A stretch of DNA of 9,281 nucleotides from CBDUJZ01 sp047629415 (GTDB lineage: Bacteria > Myxococcota_A > Bradymonadia > REDH01): assembly GCA_047629415.1 (NCBI GenBank), contig JBLHWZ010000230.1:1-9281 (forward strand), written 5' to 3'. The translations under genes were made by a program, and so were the position numbers. This document shows positions 1-6,061 of this stretch, one piece after another. The notes below the pieces were generated by a model. It had not been told where the DNA came from, did no database searches, and worked only from the letters and a program-made list of their open reading frames with translations. Numbering within the stretch: position 1 is the first letter of the stretch; each line of letters begins with the position of its first letter.

Positions 1-192
1 CGCCGAACATCCGAGCACGTCATTTCCGGCCGAGTTGTAGTACCCGCTCGGACAAGAGAATCCGCACGCCTGGAGCGTGGTGCCGCAGTTTGGAGTGCAT
101 GTGGATCGCGTACTGAAGCCCGACGATGAACAACCAAGTACAGAGTTCTGCGCACTCACGTGATAGCCGTCCGGACAGCTGAACCCACAGAT
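1..192 (-). repeat. Two 41-residue CGFSCP.GY units at the left edge
   Basis: Residues 830-870 and 871-892 share the pattern CGFSCP[DS]GY, then an Asn, a V-LGCS segment and a Ser/Thr/Cys-rich tail. The second unit is cut by the window edge, so the array may continue to the left. I do not recognise this module. Confidence 0.7.
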
Positions 193-2676
193 TTGCTGTG
201 TCGAGCACGTACAGTCGGTGCAGGTATCAGAGTACTCGCAGGAGCCTGAACATTCCCGCGCCTGGCACGTGCCGCAGCCTGAGGTCGTGACTGCACCGGG
301 AGCGCACTCTCCTTCGCCAGCACACCCGCCGGTGCTCCAGTTGCAACTGCCGGTACAGACATCTCTTTGAGTGCCGCACGATCCACACGACGTGTCGCGA
401 GTCGATCCGGCGACACATGTGCCCCCACCGACGCAGGATCCCCATGCGGTCCAACTGCTCCAAGTGCACGCGCTCGCGCTGCATGAACGAGTTCGACTCT
501 GCGACCCAAAGTTGCAGTTCCCGCACGACCGGACGTCCGTATCGGTGTCTCCAGGAGAACAGGTCGCGGCCGTGTCGCAGCTGCCCCAATCACCCCATAC
601 GTCCCATGAGCACGTGTCGGCGCGGCACGTGCGAGCGCGCTGCTGTGTTCCTTCGCCGCACTCCCCGCACGATCGGGCGTCGTAGCTGAGTTCCGTCGGC
701 GCACACGTTGCGACCGTCTCACATATACCCCAGGCGCCCCAACTGTCCCACGCGCAGCCCTCGGTACATATTCGGTCACGGCTGCGCGTTCCCTCGGCGC
801 AGGCCCCACAGTCTTCGTTCTGACTCTCTGATTGCCCGGGTTCACAAACGCCGCCCACGGCGCACGCCCACTCCCCCCATGCGCAATCGTCGCCGCAGGT
901 GCGCGTCAGATAGCTACACGAGCCGCAGAGGTCTCCGGTCTCGGTGTCGCCTGGTGTGCAGGAGTCAGCCGTCCCACACGCGCCGCAGGCGTCAAGCGCG
1001 CCCTCCCCTGCATCCCCGACGCAAGCCACGTCACCCCCAGAGCAATCGTAGACCCCCGTATCGCAAATACCGCAGGTCGCTCCGACCGCGCCGGGCGGGA
1101 GTGAGCAGCCGTCGCACTCGTTCGCCCGAGTGTCTCCGCTGCACAGCACTGAATCCAGTTCTGTGCACTCCCAAACGTCCAGTCCACAAGTACCACAGGC
1201 GGTTCCGGGAGGGCTGGGGAGTGAGGCGCACCCGCCGCAGGCGTTCAACACGCTCTCACCGAGATCACCGACACACCCGAGCAGCTCTGGCGATGCGCAG
1301 ATCAGCGTGCCACTCTCGCAAGAGCCGCAGGTCTGGCCAGGTCCGCCGTCTAGCGTCGCGCATCCTCCACACTCGTTGCGAGCGGCGTCGGGGCGATCGC
1401 CGACACAGGTCACCCCATCGCTGCCGTCGGTGTTACAAATCAAAATACCGGAATCGCAGGTCCCGCATGGAGAGGCCGGTGAGCTGTCGAGCTCGGCGCA
1501 CCCGCCACACTCGTTGATGGCGCCCTCTCCTTCGTCTCCGCTGCAGACGGCGATGTCATCGGCCACACACGTAACGAGGCCTGATTCACAGGTTCCGCAG
1601 GTCTGCCCGACCGCTAGGGCGAGCTCCGTGCAACCCCCGCAGGCATTGACGGATTCGGCACCGAGGTCGCCGGCGCAGACGCTAGTGCCATCGTCCTGGC
1701 AGGTCCAAATCCCGGTTTCGCAGGTTCCGCACGCAGCACCCGGAGCTCCGCCAGCCTCTGTGCAGGCGCCACAGGAGTCGGGACCGTCGAGCCACGTCTC
1801 ACAGCCGTTCCACGCGAGTCCGTCACAGTCTCCGTAGGCTTCGTCGCACACAAAAACTGTGCACTCTCCAGAGGCGCACCTTGAGGTCGCGTGCGCCAGC
1901 TCACACTCATTGCCGCACGAGCCACAGTTGGCAGCGTCGCTGATGAAATCGAAGTCTTCGTCCGCCGAGAGGTCGCAATCGTTGTCGAGACCGTCACAGA
2001 GTTCGACGCCGCCCTCGAAGACGGAAATCTCCGTGTCGTCACAGTCGGATCCTGCGCAATCGTCGCCACGGCCATGCCCGTCCCCGTCCCTGTCGACACA
2101 GGCGGCGCAAACTTCAGCGGTCGGCTGGCAGACATCCCAAGACTCCGCCCCAAGCTCAATCCGAGTGCAGGCGGCGCCGAGCGGGCAGGGCCGGTCCTCC
2201 GAGCATTCAGTGGCGCAGAAGTTCCCGTCGAGTTGTTCCAAGCAGAGGTTCTCCGTCGAGCCACAGTCCGCGTCGCGTTCGCACTCGGCGCAGTAGTTGG
2301 GCGGTGTCGGCACACAGATTCGTACGGCGTCGCTCCCTGACGACTGCAGCGTGACACAGTCGTATCCATCCTCTGAACACCCATCGACGCAGATCTCCGA
2401 ACACACACGCGCAGAGCCGTCCCCGGTTCGGAGACAATAGTTGCTCACGCAGTCCGCGTCTCCATCGCAAGGGCAGCCGAGCGTGTCGCAGTCGCAGTCC
2501 TCCTCACACTCGGGTGCATCGAGTCGCGCTCCCAAGTCTGCGCCACTGTCGAGTTGGGCGTCGAAAATTGGGGTTAGCCCAGACGTCTCTTCTTCTTCTT
2601 CGACGCCGGTGGGAGTCGAGCCCGAACACGCAGCAAGGAACACAAAAGTTGCAAGGAGCGCGATCGGGATTCGCAT
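1..2676 (-). CDS. Large modular cysteine-rich lipoprotein with MopE-type motif (3' end outside window)
   Basis: The frame from ATG 2676 is open for 892 codons with no stop before the left edge, so the C-terminus is missing. Residues 1-17 form a lipoprotein signal ending in the lipobox LAAC; Cys17 followed by Ser suggests outer-membrane sorting. An acidic linker follows. Two similar modules with a DADC core lie at about 70-124 and 132-185. Residues 193-241 carry the Asp-rich pattern DRDGDG...DCDD...CDGLDNDC...DE, typical of the putative metal-binding MopE motif. A CGSCGNEC module is at 250-295. Then come six units of 41-46 residues (302-563), five or six TSP1-like units (584-820) with CxW and SW/AW, and two 41-residue CGFSCP.GY units (830 onward). 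Such proteins are common at the myxobacterial cell surface; a role in adhesion or metal binding is inference. No good Shine-Dalgarno precedes the ATG, but the signal peptide fixes the start. Confidence 0.9.
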   Translation of the reverse strand, partial: MRIPIALLATFVFLAACSGSTPTGVEEEEETSGLTPIFDAQLDSGADLGARLDAPECEEDCDCDTLGCPCDGDADCVSNYCLRTGDGSARVCSEICVDGCSEDGYDCVTLQSSGSDAVRICVPTPPNYCAECERDADCGSTENLCLEQLDGNFCATECSEDRPCPLGAACTRIELGAESWDVCQPTAEVCAACVDRDGDGHGRGDDCAGSDCDDTEISVFEGGVELCDGLDNDCDLSADEDFDFISDAANCGSCGNECELAHATSRCASGECTVFVCDEAYGDCDGLAWNGCETWLDGPDSCGACTEAGGAPGAACGTCETGIWTCQDDGTSVCAGDLGAESVNACGGCTELALAVGQTCGTCESGLVTCVADDIAVCSGDEGEGAINECGGCAELDSSPASPCGTCDSGILICNTDGSDGVTCVGDRPDAARNECGGCATLDGGPGQTCGSCESGTLICASPELLGCVGDLGESVLNACGGCASLPSPPGTACGTCGLDVWECTELDSVLCSGDTRANECDGCSLPPGAVGATCGICDTGVYDCSGGDVACVGDAGEGALDACGACGTADSCTPGDTETGDLCGSCSYLTRTCGDDCAWGEWACAVGGVCEPGQSESQNEDCGACAEGTRSRDRICTEGCAWDSWGAWGICETVATCAPTELSYDARSCGECGEGTQQRARTCRADTCSWDVWGDWGSCDTAATCSPGDTDTDVRSCGNCNFGSQSRTRSCSASACTWSSWTAWGSCVGGGTCVAGSTRDTSCGSCGTQRDVCTGSCNWSTGGCAGEGECAPGAVTTSGCGTCQARECSGSCEYSDTCTDCTCSTQQICGFSCPDGYHVSAQNSVLGCSSSGFSTRSTCTPNCGTTLQACGFSCPSGYYNSAGNDVLGCSA
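217..927 (-). repeat. TSP1-like cysteine/tryptophan repeats in the large lipoprotein
   Basis: Protein-level repeat, residues 584-820. Units start at CGxC (584, 623, 670, 718, 764, 801), spaced 37-48 residues. The best-preserved ones carry an R-T-[RC] strand (QQRARTC, SQSRTRSC), then CxW followed by SW/VW..W and GxC, and a [CP]-rich tail. The Trp ladder and the alternating Arg strand resemble thrombospondin type-1 repeats and the CGxCGTQxRxC repeats of myxobacterial surface proteins. The last two units are shorter and lack the second Trp. Confidence 0.75.
988..1773 (-). repeat. Six tandem ~44-residue cysteine repeats in the large lipoprotein
   Basis: Protein-level repeat, residues 302-563 of the gene at 1-2676. 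Units begin at Cys 302, 346, 390, 436, 480 and 521, with lengths of 44, 44, 46, 44, 41 and 43. Each opens with CG[GA]C or CDGC, then has a P/G-rich stretch, a second CG[TSI]C, a short strand ending in Cys, a Cys before GD or SGD, and usually ends N[AE]C into the next unit. That gives six or so cysteines per unit, suggesting disulfide-pinned beta modules in a rod-like stack. Units are clearly diverged at the DNA level, so this is not a recent expansion. Confidence 0.85.
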
Positions 2677-2915
2677 GGTCGCGACGGGGCAGGAGGAGCG
2701 CCTAAGGTACCGGCGTTAGATGGAGATCACCACGATGTTTGGGCGTCTCGAACAGATCGGCAAATGCTGCACGTCTGCATCCGCGTGACGGCCTTGACCG
2801 CGGCGTTCTTGAGCAACGCGATCTTGCGATGCTTGTCGCGCTTCGTGGCTCGCAAACCGTCGCCATCGAGCGTGACCGCCGCCCCGAATTCGTGGTGTGG
2901 CTCAGACGCGAGCTC
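2677..2915. other. Intergenic region between crotonase gene and large lipoprotein gene
   Basis: This 239-bp gap holds no gene I can support. On the minus strand the crotonase frame, after its TAG at 2916-2918, stays open for another 62 codons to a TGA at 2727-2729, with a Lys/Arg-rich tail containing CSIC. On the plus strand a frame from TTG 2739 is also open through this gap and into the antisense of the crotonase gene. Both are probably chance frames in GC-rich DNA. No terminator hairpin with a T-run was seen for the upstream operon. Confidence 0.4.
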
Positions 2916-3701
2916 CTAGCTACCCGTGAACTTTGCCGCGCGGCGTTCGATGAACGAGCGAACTCCCTCGGAGGCGTCGTTGGTGGTCATCAACTCACGG
3001 GCTTCCGTCATGAGCACCGAAACCGCCGCCGCGGCCCCCTCCTCGCAAGCGAGCCTGGCGCTCATTCGCGACGCGACGACCGCGAGCGGGGCTTGTGCCG
3101 CCACGGTAGCCGCTAGCTCGTTGCCGCGTTCTCGGACCTCATCTGCGCTGTCCCGGAGCTCTTGAACGAAGCCGATACGATGCGCCTCGACGCCGTCGAA
3201 CTTGTCGCCGGTGAGCAGGTAACGCATCGCGTTGCCCCAACCACATTGCTCGTGCATGCGAAGGGTCGCGCCGCCGAAAGGCATGATGCCACGCTGTACC
3301 TCGATCTGGCCGAACGTCGTATTAGCTGCGGCGACGACAATGTCGGCGGCGAGCGCCAACTCCATGCCGATGGTGAAACAGTAGCCCTGCACGGCAACGA
3401 CGACCGGTTTCTTACGCCGACGCCCGAAGAGATTGAGCGGGTCCACGGCCCCCTCCGGGAACAGCGCGTCTCCGCGAGCGACGGCTGGTCCTACCTCGGC
3501 TAGGTCGAGGCCCGCCGTGAAGTGTTTACCGGGCGCGAAGAGCAGCGCGCATCGAGCCTCGGGCGTGTCTTCAAACTCGGTGTAGGCCTCCGCCAGCTCA
3601 GACAGCATCTGAAGGTCGAACGCGTTGTACTTGGCCGGACGGTCCAGTCCGATGCGAAAGACGTTTCCGGCGAGTTCGGTCGTGATTCTCGGTGTCGTCA
3701 T
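2916..3701 (-). CDS. Crotonase/enoyl-CoA hydratase family protein
   Basis: A complete 261-residue protein of normal length for the crotonase fold. Family members hydrate or isomerise acyl-CoA thioesters, stabilising the enolate in an oxyanion hole. The CoA-binding/oxyanion segment FTAGLDL is at 61-67, the second oxyanion region with GYCFTIGMEL at 106-115, and FGQIEV...PFGGATLR at 130-148. Both acids that act in true hydratases are present: Glu114 (GMEL) and Glu134 (GQIE). A hydratase activity is therefore possible, although the exact substrate is not readable. The opening LDRPAKYNAF is also typical. The gene starts 8 bp after the SDR stop, with a Shine-Dalgarno overlapping that stop, so the two are co-transcribed and translationally linked. 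Beta-oxidation or degradation of a branched or cyclic acid are the plausible pathways. Confidence 0.93.
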   Translation of the reverse strand: MTTPRITTELAGNVFRIGLDRPAKYNAFDLQMLSELAEAYTEFEDTPEARCALLFAPGKHFTAGLDLAEVGPAVARGDALFPEGAVDPLNLFGRRRKKPVVVAVQGYCFTIGMELALAADIVVAAANTTFGQIEVQRGIMPFGGATLRMHEQCGWGNAMRYLLTGDKFDGVEAHRIGFVQELRDSADEVRERGNELAATVAAQAPLAVVASRMSARLACEEGAAAAVSVLMTEARELMTTNDASEGVRSFIERRAAKFTGS

Positions 3702-3705
3702 GCCG

Positions 3706-3712
3706 TCTCCTA
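3706..3712 (-). promoter_or_regulatory. Ribosome binding site of the crotonase gene, overlapping the SDR stop
   Basis: On the minus strand TAGGAGA is followed by CGGC and the ATG at 3701. The TAG is the SDR stop codon and also the start of the AGGAG Shine-Dalgarno, with 5 nt between GGAG and ATG. This confirms the crotonase start and suggests translational coupling. Confidence 0.85.
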
Positions 3713-4627
3713 GAGGTCCGTGAGCTTCGCTTCTGTGGCTTCCCAGAGCCGGCGTGCGAGGTCTGCGTCGCGGCCATGTCGGGACGACTTCGTGACGTTG
3801 GAGTCGGCCCAGTACTCGCCGTTAACCGAGGCGGCGTCGGGATGGACCGCGACGTAAAGCTGGGTCGCCGCACCTTGTGGGATCGACTTGGTAGCGAAGA
3901 CTGGGCCGAGCGCATCGAAGGTCGCGATTAGCGCCTTGTTCATATGACGGCCGAGGTTAGTGACGATCACGCCAGGGTGAACCGCGTTTGCGGTCTGACC
4001 CGACTTCGGCAGGCGCTTTGAGAGTTCGCGAGCGAAGAGCAGGTTCGCGAGCTTGGACTGGCCGTATGCTCGGACGCCTCCATAGCCGCGAGTTGCGTCC
4101 AGGTCGTCCACACGCACTCCCTCCGGGTAGGTGGCGGCGTGACCTGCGCTTGAGAGCATCACGACGCGGCCATCGTCTGTCAGCTGGTCAAGGAGTCCGG
4201 TGATCAAGATGAAGTGCCCGAAATGGTTGGTGAGCAGCTGCAGCTCGACGCCGTGAGCGATGTGCTTCTCAGGCAGCGCCATAATGCCCGCGTTCGCGAT
4301 GATGCCGCTGATCGAGTGTCCGCCAGCGATTACGCTCGCCACTGCTGCCCGGACGCTCCCGGGCTCTGAGAGCTCGCACGCGACCGGCACGATCCGTTCT
4401 AGACCAGCGCCCGCCTCCCTCGCTTTTTCTACGGTTCGCGCAACCGCGAGGACGGTCGCTCCTCGGCGACTCAGAGTCTGCATCGTCTCTAGGCCGAGCC
4501 CGGAGTTGCAGCCGGTAACCAGATAGGTGCGGCCTGTGAGATCGACGCCCTCAGTCACCTCTGCCGACGTACTGTTGTAGCCGAACCCGGAGGGTCCTTT
4601 TCCTTTGAAGAGTCCGAGAAGAGACAT
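3710..4627 (-). CDS. Short-chain dehydrogenase/reductase, retinol-dehydrogenase-like
   Basis: A 305-residue NAD(P)-dependent oxidoreductase of the classical SDR fold. The cofactor motif TGCNSGLG is at 38-45, followed by ARTVEKA with Arg64 after the second strand, which favours NADP. The NAG motif is at 112-114. The catalytic set is Asn134, Ser160, Tyr188 and Lys192 (YGQSK), and HPG at 217-219 is the usual nicotinamide-side segment. The layout (LLTNHFGHF, LSSAGH, AYGQSKLANLLF, HPGVIVTNL) is that of the retinol dehydrogenase/WW-oxidoreductase-like group, but the substrate is unknown. The start at 4627 has an AGGA five bases upstream; an ATG 13 codons earlier (4666) is possible. The frame stays open far upstream, but that extension is Arg/Ser-rich and not SDR-like. 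It forms an operon with the crotonase gene. Confidence 0.92.
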   Translation of the reverse strand: MSLLGLFKGKGPSGFGYNSTSAEVTEGVDLTGRTYLVTGCNSGLGLETMQTLSRRGATVLAVARTVEKAREAGAGLERIVPVACELSEPGSVRAAVASVIAGGHSISGIIANAGIMALPEKHIAHGVELQLLTNHFGHFILITGLLDQLTDDGRVVMLSSAGHAATYPEGVRVDDLDATRGYGGVRAYGQSKLANLLFARELSKRLPKSGQTANAVHPGVIVTNLGRHMNKALIATFDALGPVFATKSIPQGAATQLYVAVHPDAASVNGEYWADSNVTKSSRHGRDADLARRLWEATEAKLTDL

Positions 4628-5293
4628 GCCGATCCTGAGGTATGGGGAGGAACTTGCCCGTAACATGATCGCGAGCGCGGCCGACGCAACCCGCTTCTCC
4701 CACTGGCACCGTACTCGTTCAAAAGTCAGCGGGCTGCGTAGCGAGCCCGACCGAGCCGAAGTGACCAGTGCCTGCCTACGAGTCCCCCCCGGTGACCGAG
4801 TAGAGTTCGCCCAAAGAGGCCGGCTTTCAGAGCAGTTGGTATCCGGTCCGATCGATCGGCAGGTAGGGGGTCGAGGCGCGGCCGCGCCAAGGGCAAACGG
4901 GAGGTTCAAAACCTCGCATATCGACAAAACGTGATGCGAAATCCGAACATTCACGCAGATTTCGGTGGCCCGCCCGTCCACAACCGGCAGACGAGTGGCC
5001 GCTCGGGCGAAGTCGAGAAGGGGCGAGAAGAAGCGATTCATTGGGGGCGCACGGTGCTGGTTGGAGATGAGCCCAAGGTCGCGGCAGCGACGTGCCGTAA
5101 GCCACCGAAGAGCCTTCGACACCGCTGCGAGCGTGCCCCGGCCAAGCCAGCGCTGGCGAAACTCGATCGTAACCTCACCCCGATGCCCACCGTGCCGGCG
5201 GGCTGAGCGTTTTAGGCGGGCAGCTCCGTCAGTGACCCGTGAAACCCTCTTCGAGACGCACCAACGCGGAGACCCCGAGCGCATCGAGATCAT
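4628..5293. other. Region without a supported gene upstream of the SDR gene
   Basis: The minus-strand SDR frame continues open to an ATG at 5293, and two overlapping plus-strand frames (4931-5206, 4965-5582) are open too. None has recognisable motifs, and all are rich in Arg, Ser and Pro, as expected from chance frames in GC-rich DNA. The minus-strand segment around 4930-5200 has a partly coding-like composition (a stretch ending AAVSKAL.WLTARRCRDLG) that could be a decayed gene, but I cannot name it. The SDR promoter must lie here; no convincing -35/-10 pair was seen. The one clear structure is the palindrome cluster at 4848-4915. Confidence 0.5.
4848..4915. repeat. Three evenly spaced perfect inverted repeats
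   Basis: Perfect palindromes CCGATCGATCGG (4848-4859) and GGCGCGGCCGCGCC (4875-4888), and the hairpin GAGGTTCAAAACCTC (4901-4915, 6-bp arms with a 3-nt spacer). Their centres are about 28 and 27 bp apart. A weak outer pairing of 4836-4842 with 4918-4924 (7 bp including two G-U) could close them into a branched structure. They could be operator-like sites or RNA hairpins in the region upstream of the SDR gene, but chance is not excluded. Confidence 0.45.
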
Positions 5294-5970
5294 CTATCGA
5301 GTCGCCATTGCACCAGTGCACATCGTCGTCCGCCTCATTCCGATCGCGCCTCCCGCCATGACCTCAGCGAGGTTCGCCGGCGGGGCACCGTCGGTCCAGA
5401 GCCGTTTCTCAAACCAGGCCCGCACCATGCGCTCCCATTCGCGATCGATGGCATGCTCCTGGGCGAGGAGGGACGCGGGACGCTCTGGTCTGAGTCCGCT
5501 TCTGCTGCCCGAGGAACCTTTAGGGATAGTAAGGTCACGCGAGCATGTTGACCCGACTGCGGCTCCGGCCGCGGCCTTCTGAAGGCGCGAGACCTGGATG
5601 GCCTGAAACGGCTTCGAGAGGTCGCGGATGAGGCGCTCGACGTGAGCGCCTAGGCGCCACCCTCGCCTGGAAGGACCAGGGGCAAGTCGAGGACCGACTG
5701 CCTGTAGGGCGGCCAGCGGACTCGAGTGCGCCCCCCGTGGCCGAAGATCTGATACGACCCTCCCAGCGGCCGAGATACGCACTGGCATCGCGGACAGCAC
5801 AGTGGCACGGCTTCTTTCAGGGAGACCGGCGAGGCGATCCAGAACTTGACCGGGCGGTTGAAACCGAGCGAACATCGCTTGCACTGCAGAGCCCGCAGGA
5901 GGACACCGCTTGCTCTGCAGAGCCCGCAGGAGGACACGGTTTGCAGACCAGTGTTGAGCCCTCCGACCAT
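5294..5970 (-). pseudogene. Frameshifted zinc-ribbon reading frame, possible transposase remnant
   Basis: A minus-strand frame from ATG 5970 to TAG 5650 encodes 106 residues with CxxC pairs at 15/18, 30/33 and 59/62, then GHGGRTR at 77-83. The order CPxC, glycine-rich stretch, GHG.R.R resembles the zinc-ribbon N-terminus of transposase-like proteins such as those with the DUF6431 ribbon; this is recall, not a search. Codons from about 5860 down to 5650 end mostly in G or C, as in a real gene. The frame then stops, and the coding-like signal continues in a neighbouring frame (about 5650 to TGA/TAG at 5294) with helical segments such as ERLIRDLSKPFQAIQVSRLQ. This suggests one gene broken by a frameshift near 5650. 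Alternatively 5650-5970 is a small intact zinc-ribbon protein, or the similarity is coincidental. The start region overlaps a 31-bp tandem duplication. Confidence 0.35.
5876..5937. repeat. 31-bp tandem direct repeat, two copies
   Basis: Two adjacent 31-bp copies (5876-5906 and 5907-5937) begin CGCTTGC and end GCAGGAGGACAC, differing only at one base (A at 5883, T at 5914). A degenerate start of a third copy (GGTTTGCAG) follows. The period is not a multiple of three, so any gene across it is frameshifted by the duplication. There are no spacers, so it is not a CRISPR array. Confidence 0.9.
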
Positions 5971-6061
5971 GCTTCTTTGCGGAGAGAAGAGTTCCGCTTC
6001 GACGGACGACCCCCATCAACGCGAATGTCGCGCGGCTCTGCTGAGTTGCCAGGCAGACGCC

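Noticed and set aside
708..1837. Long plus-strand open frames (708-1517, 1130-1837) across the left gene
   Set aside because: They are antisense to the cysteine-rich lipoprotein. One is Arg-rich, the other Ser/Pro/Gln-rich, neither has motifs, and the minus frame has clear repeats and a lipobox.
4836..4924. tRNA gene (T-loop-like GGTTCAAAACC and TTGGTAT upstream)
   Set aside because: The distance between the D-like and T-like parts is too long, the middle hairpin has no 7-nt anticodon loop, and no proper acceptor stem aligns.
3710..5293. SDR protein starting at ATG 5293 (527 residues)
   Set aside because: The extra 222 residues have no domain, are Arg/Ser-rich and precede a complete SDR; ATG 4627 gives the normal N-terminus.
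4965..5582. Plus-strand 205-residue open frame
   Set aside because: Arg/Ser-rich, with no motif or ribosome binding site, and antisense to the zinc-ribbon remnant at its end.
5876..5949. CRISPR array
   Set aside because: The 31-bp copies are directly adjacent with no spacers, and no cas-like gene is present.
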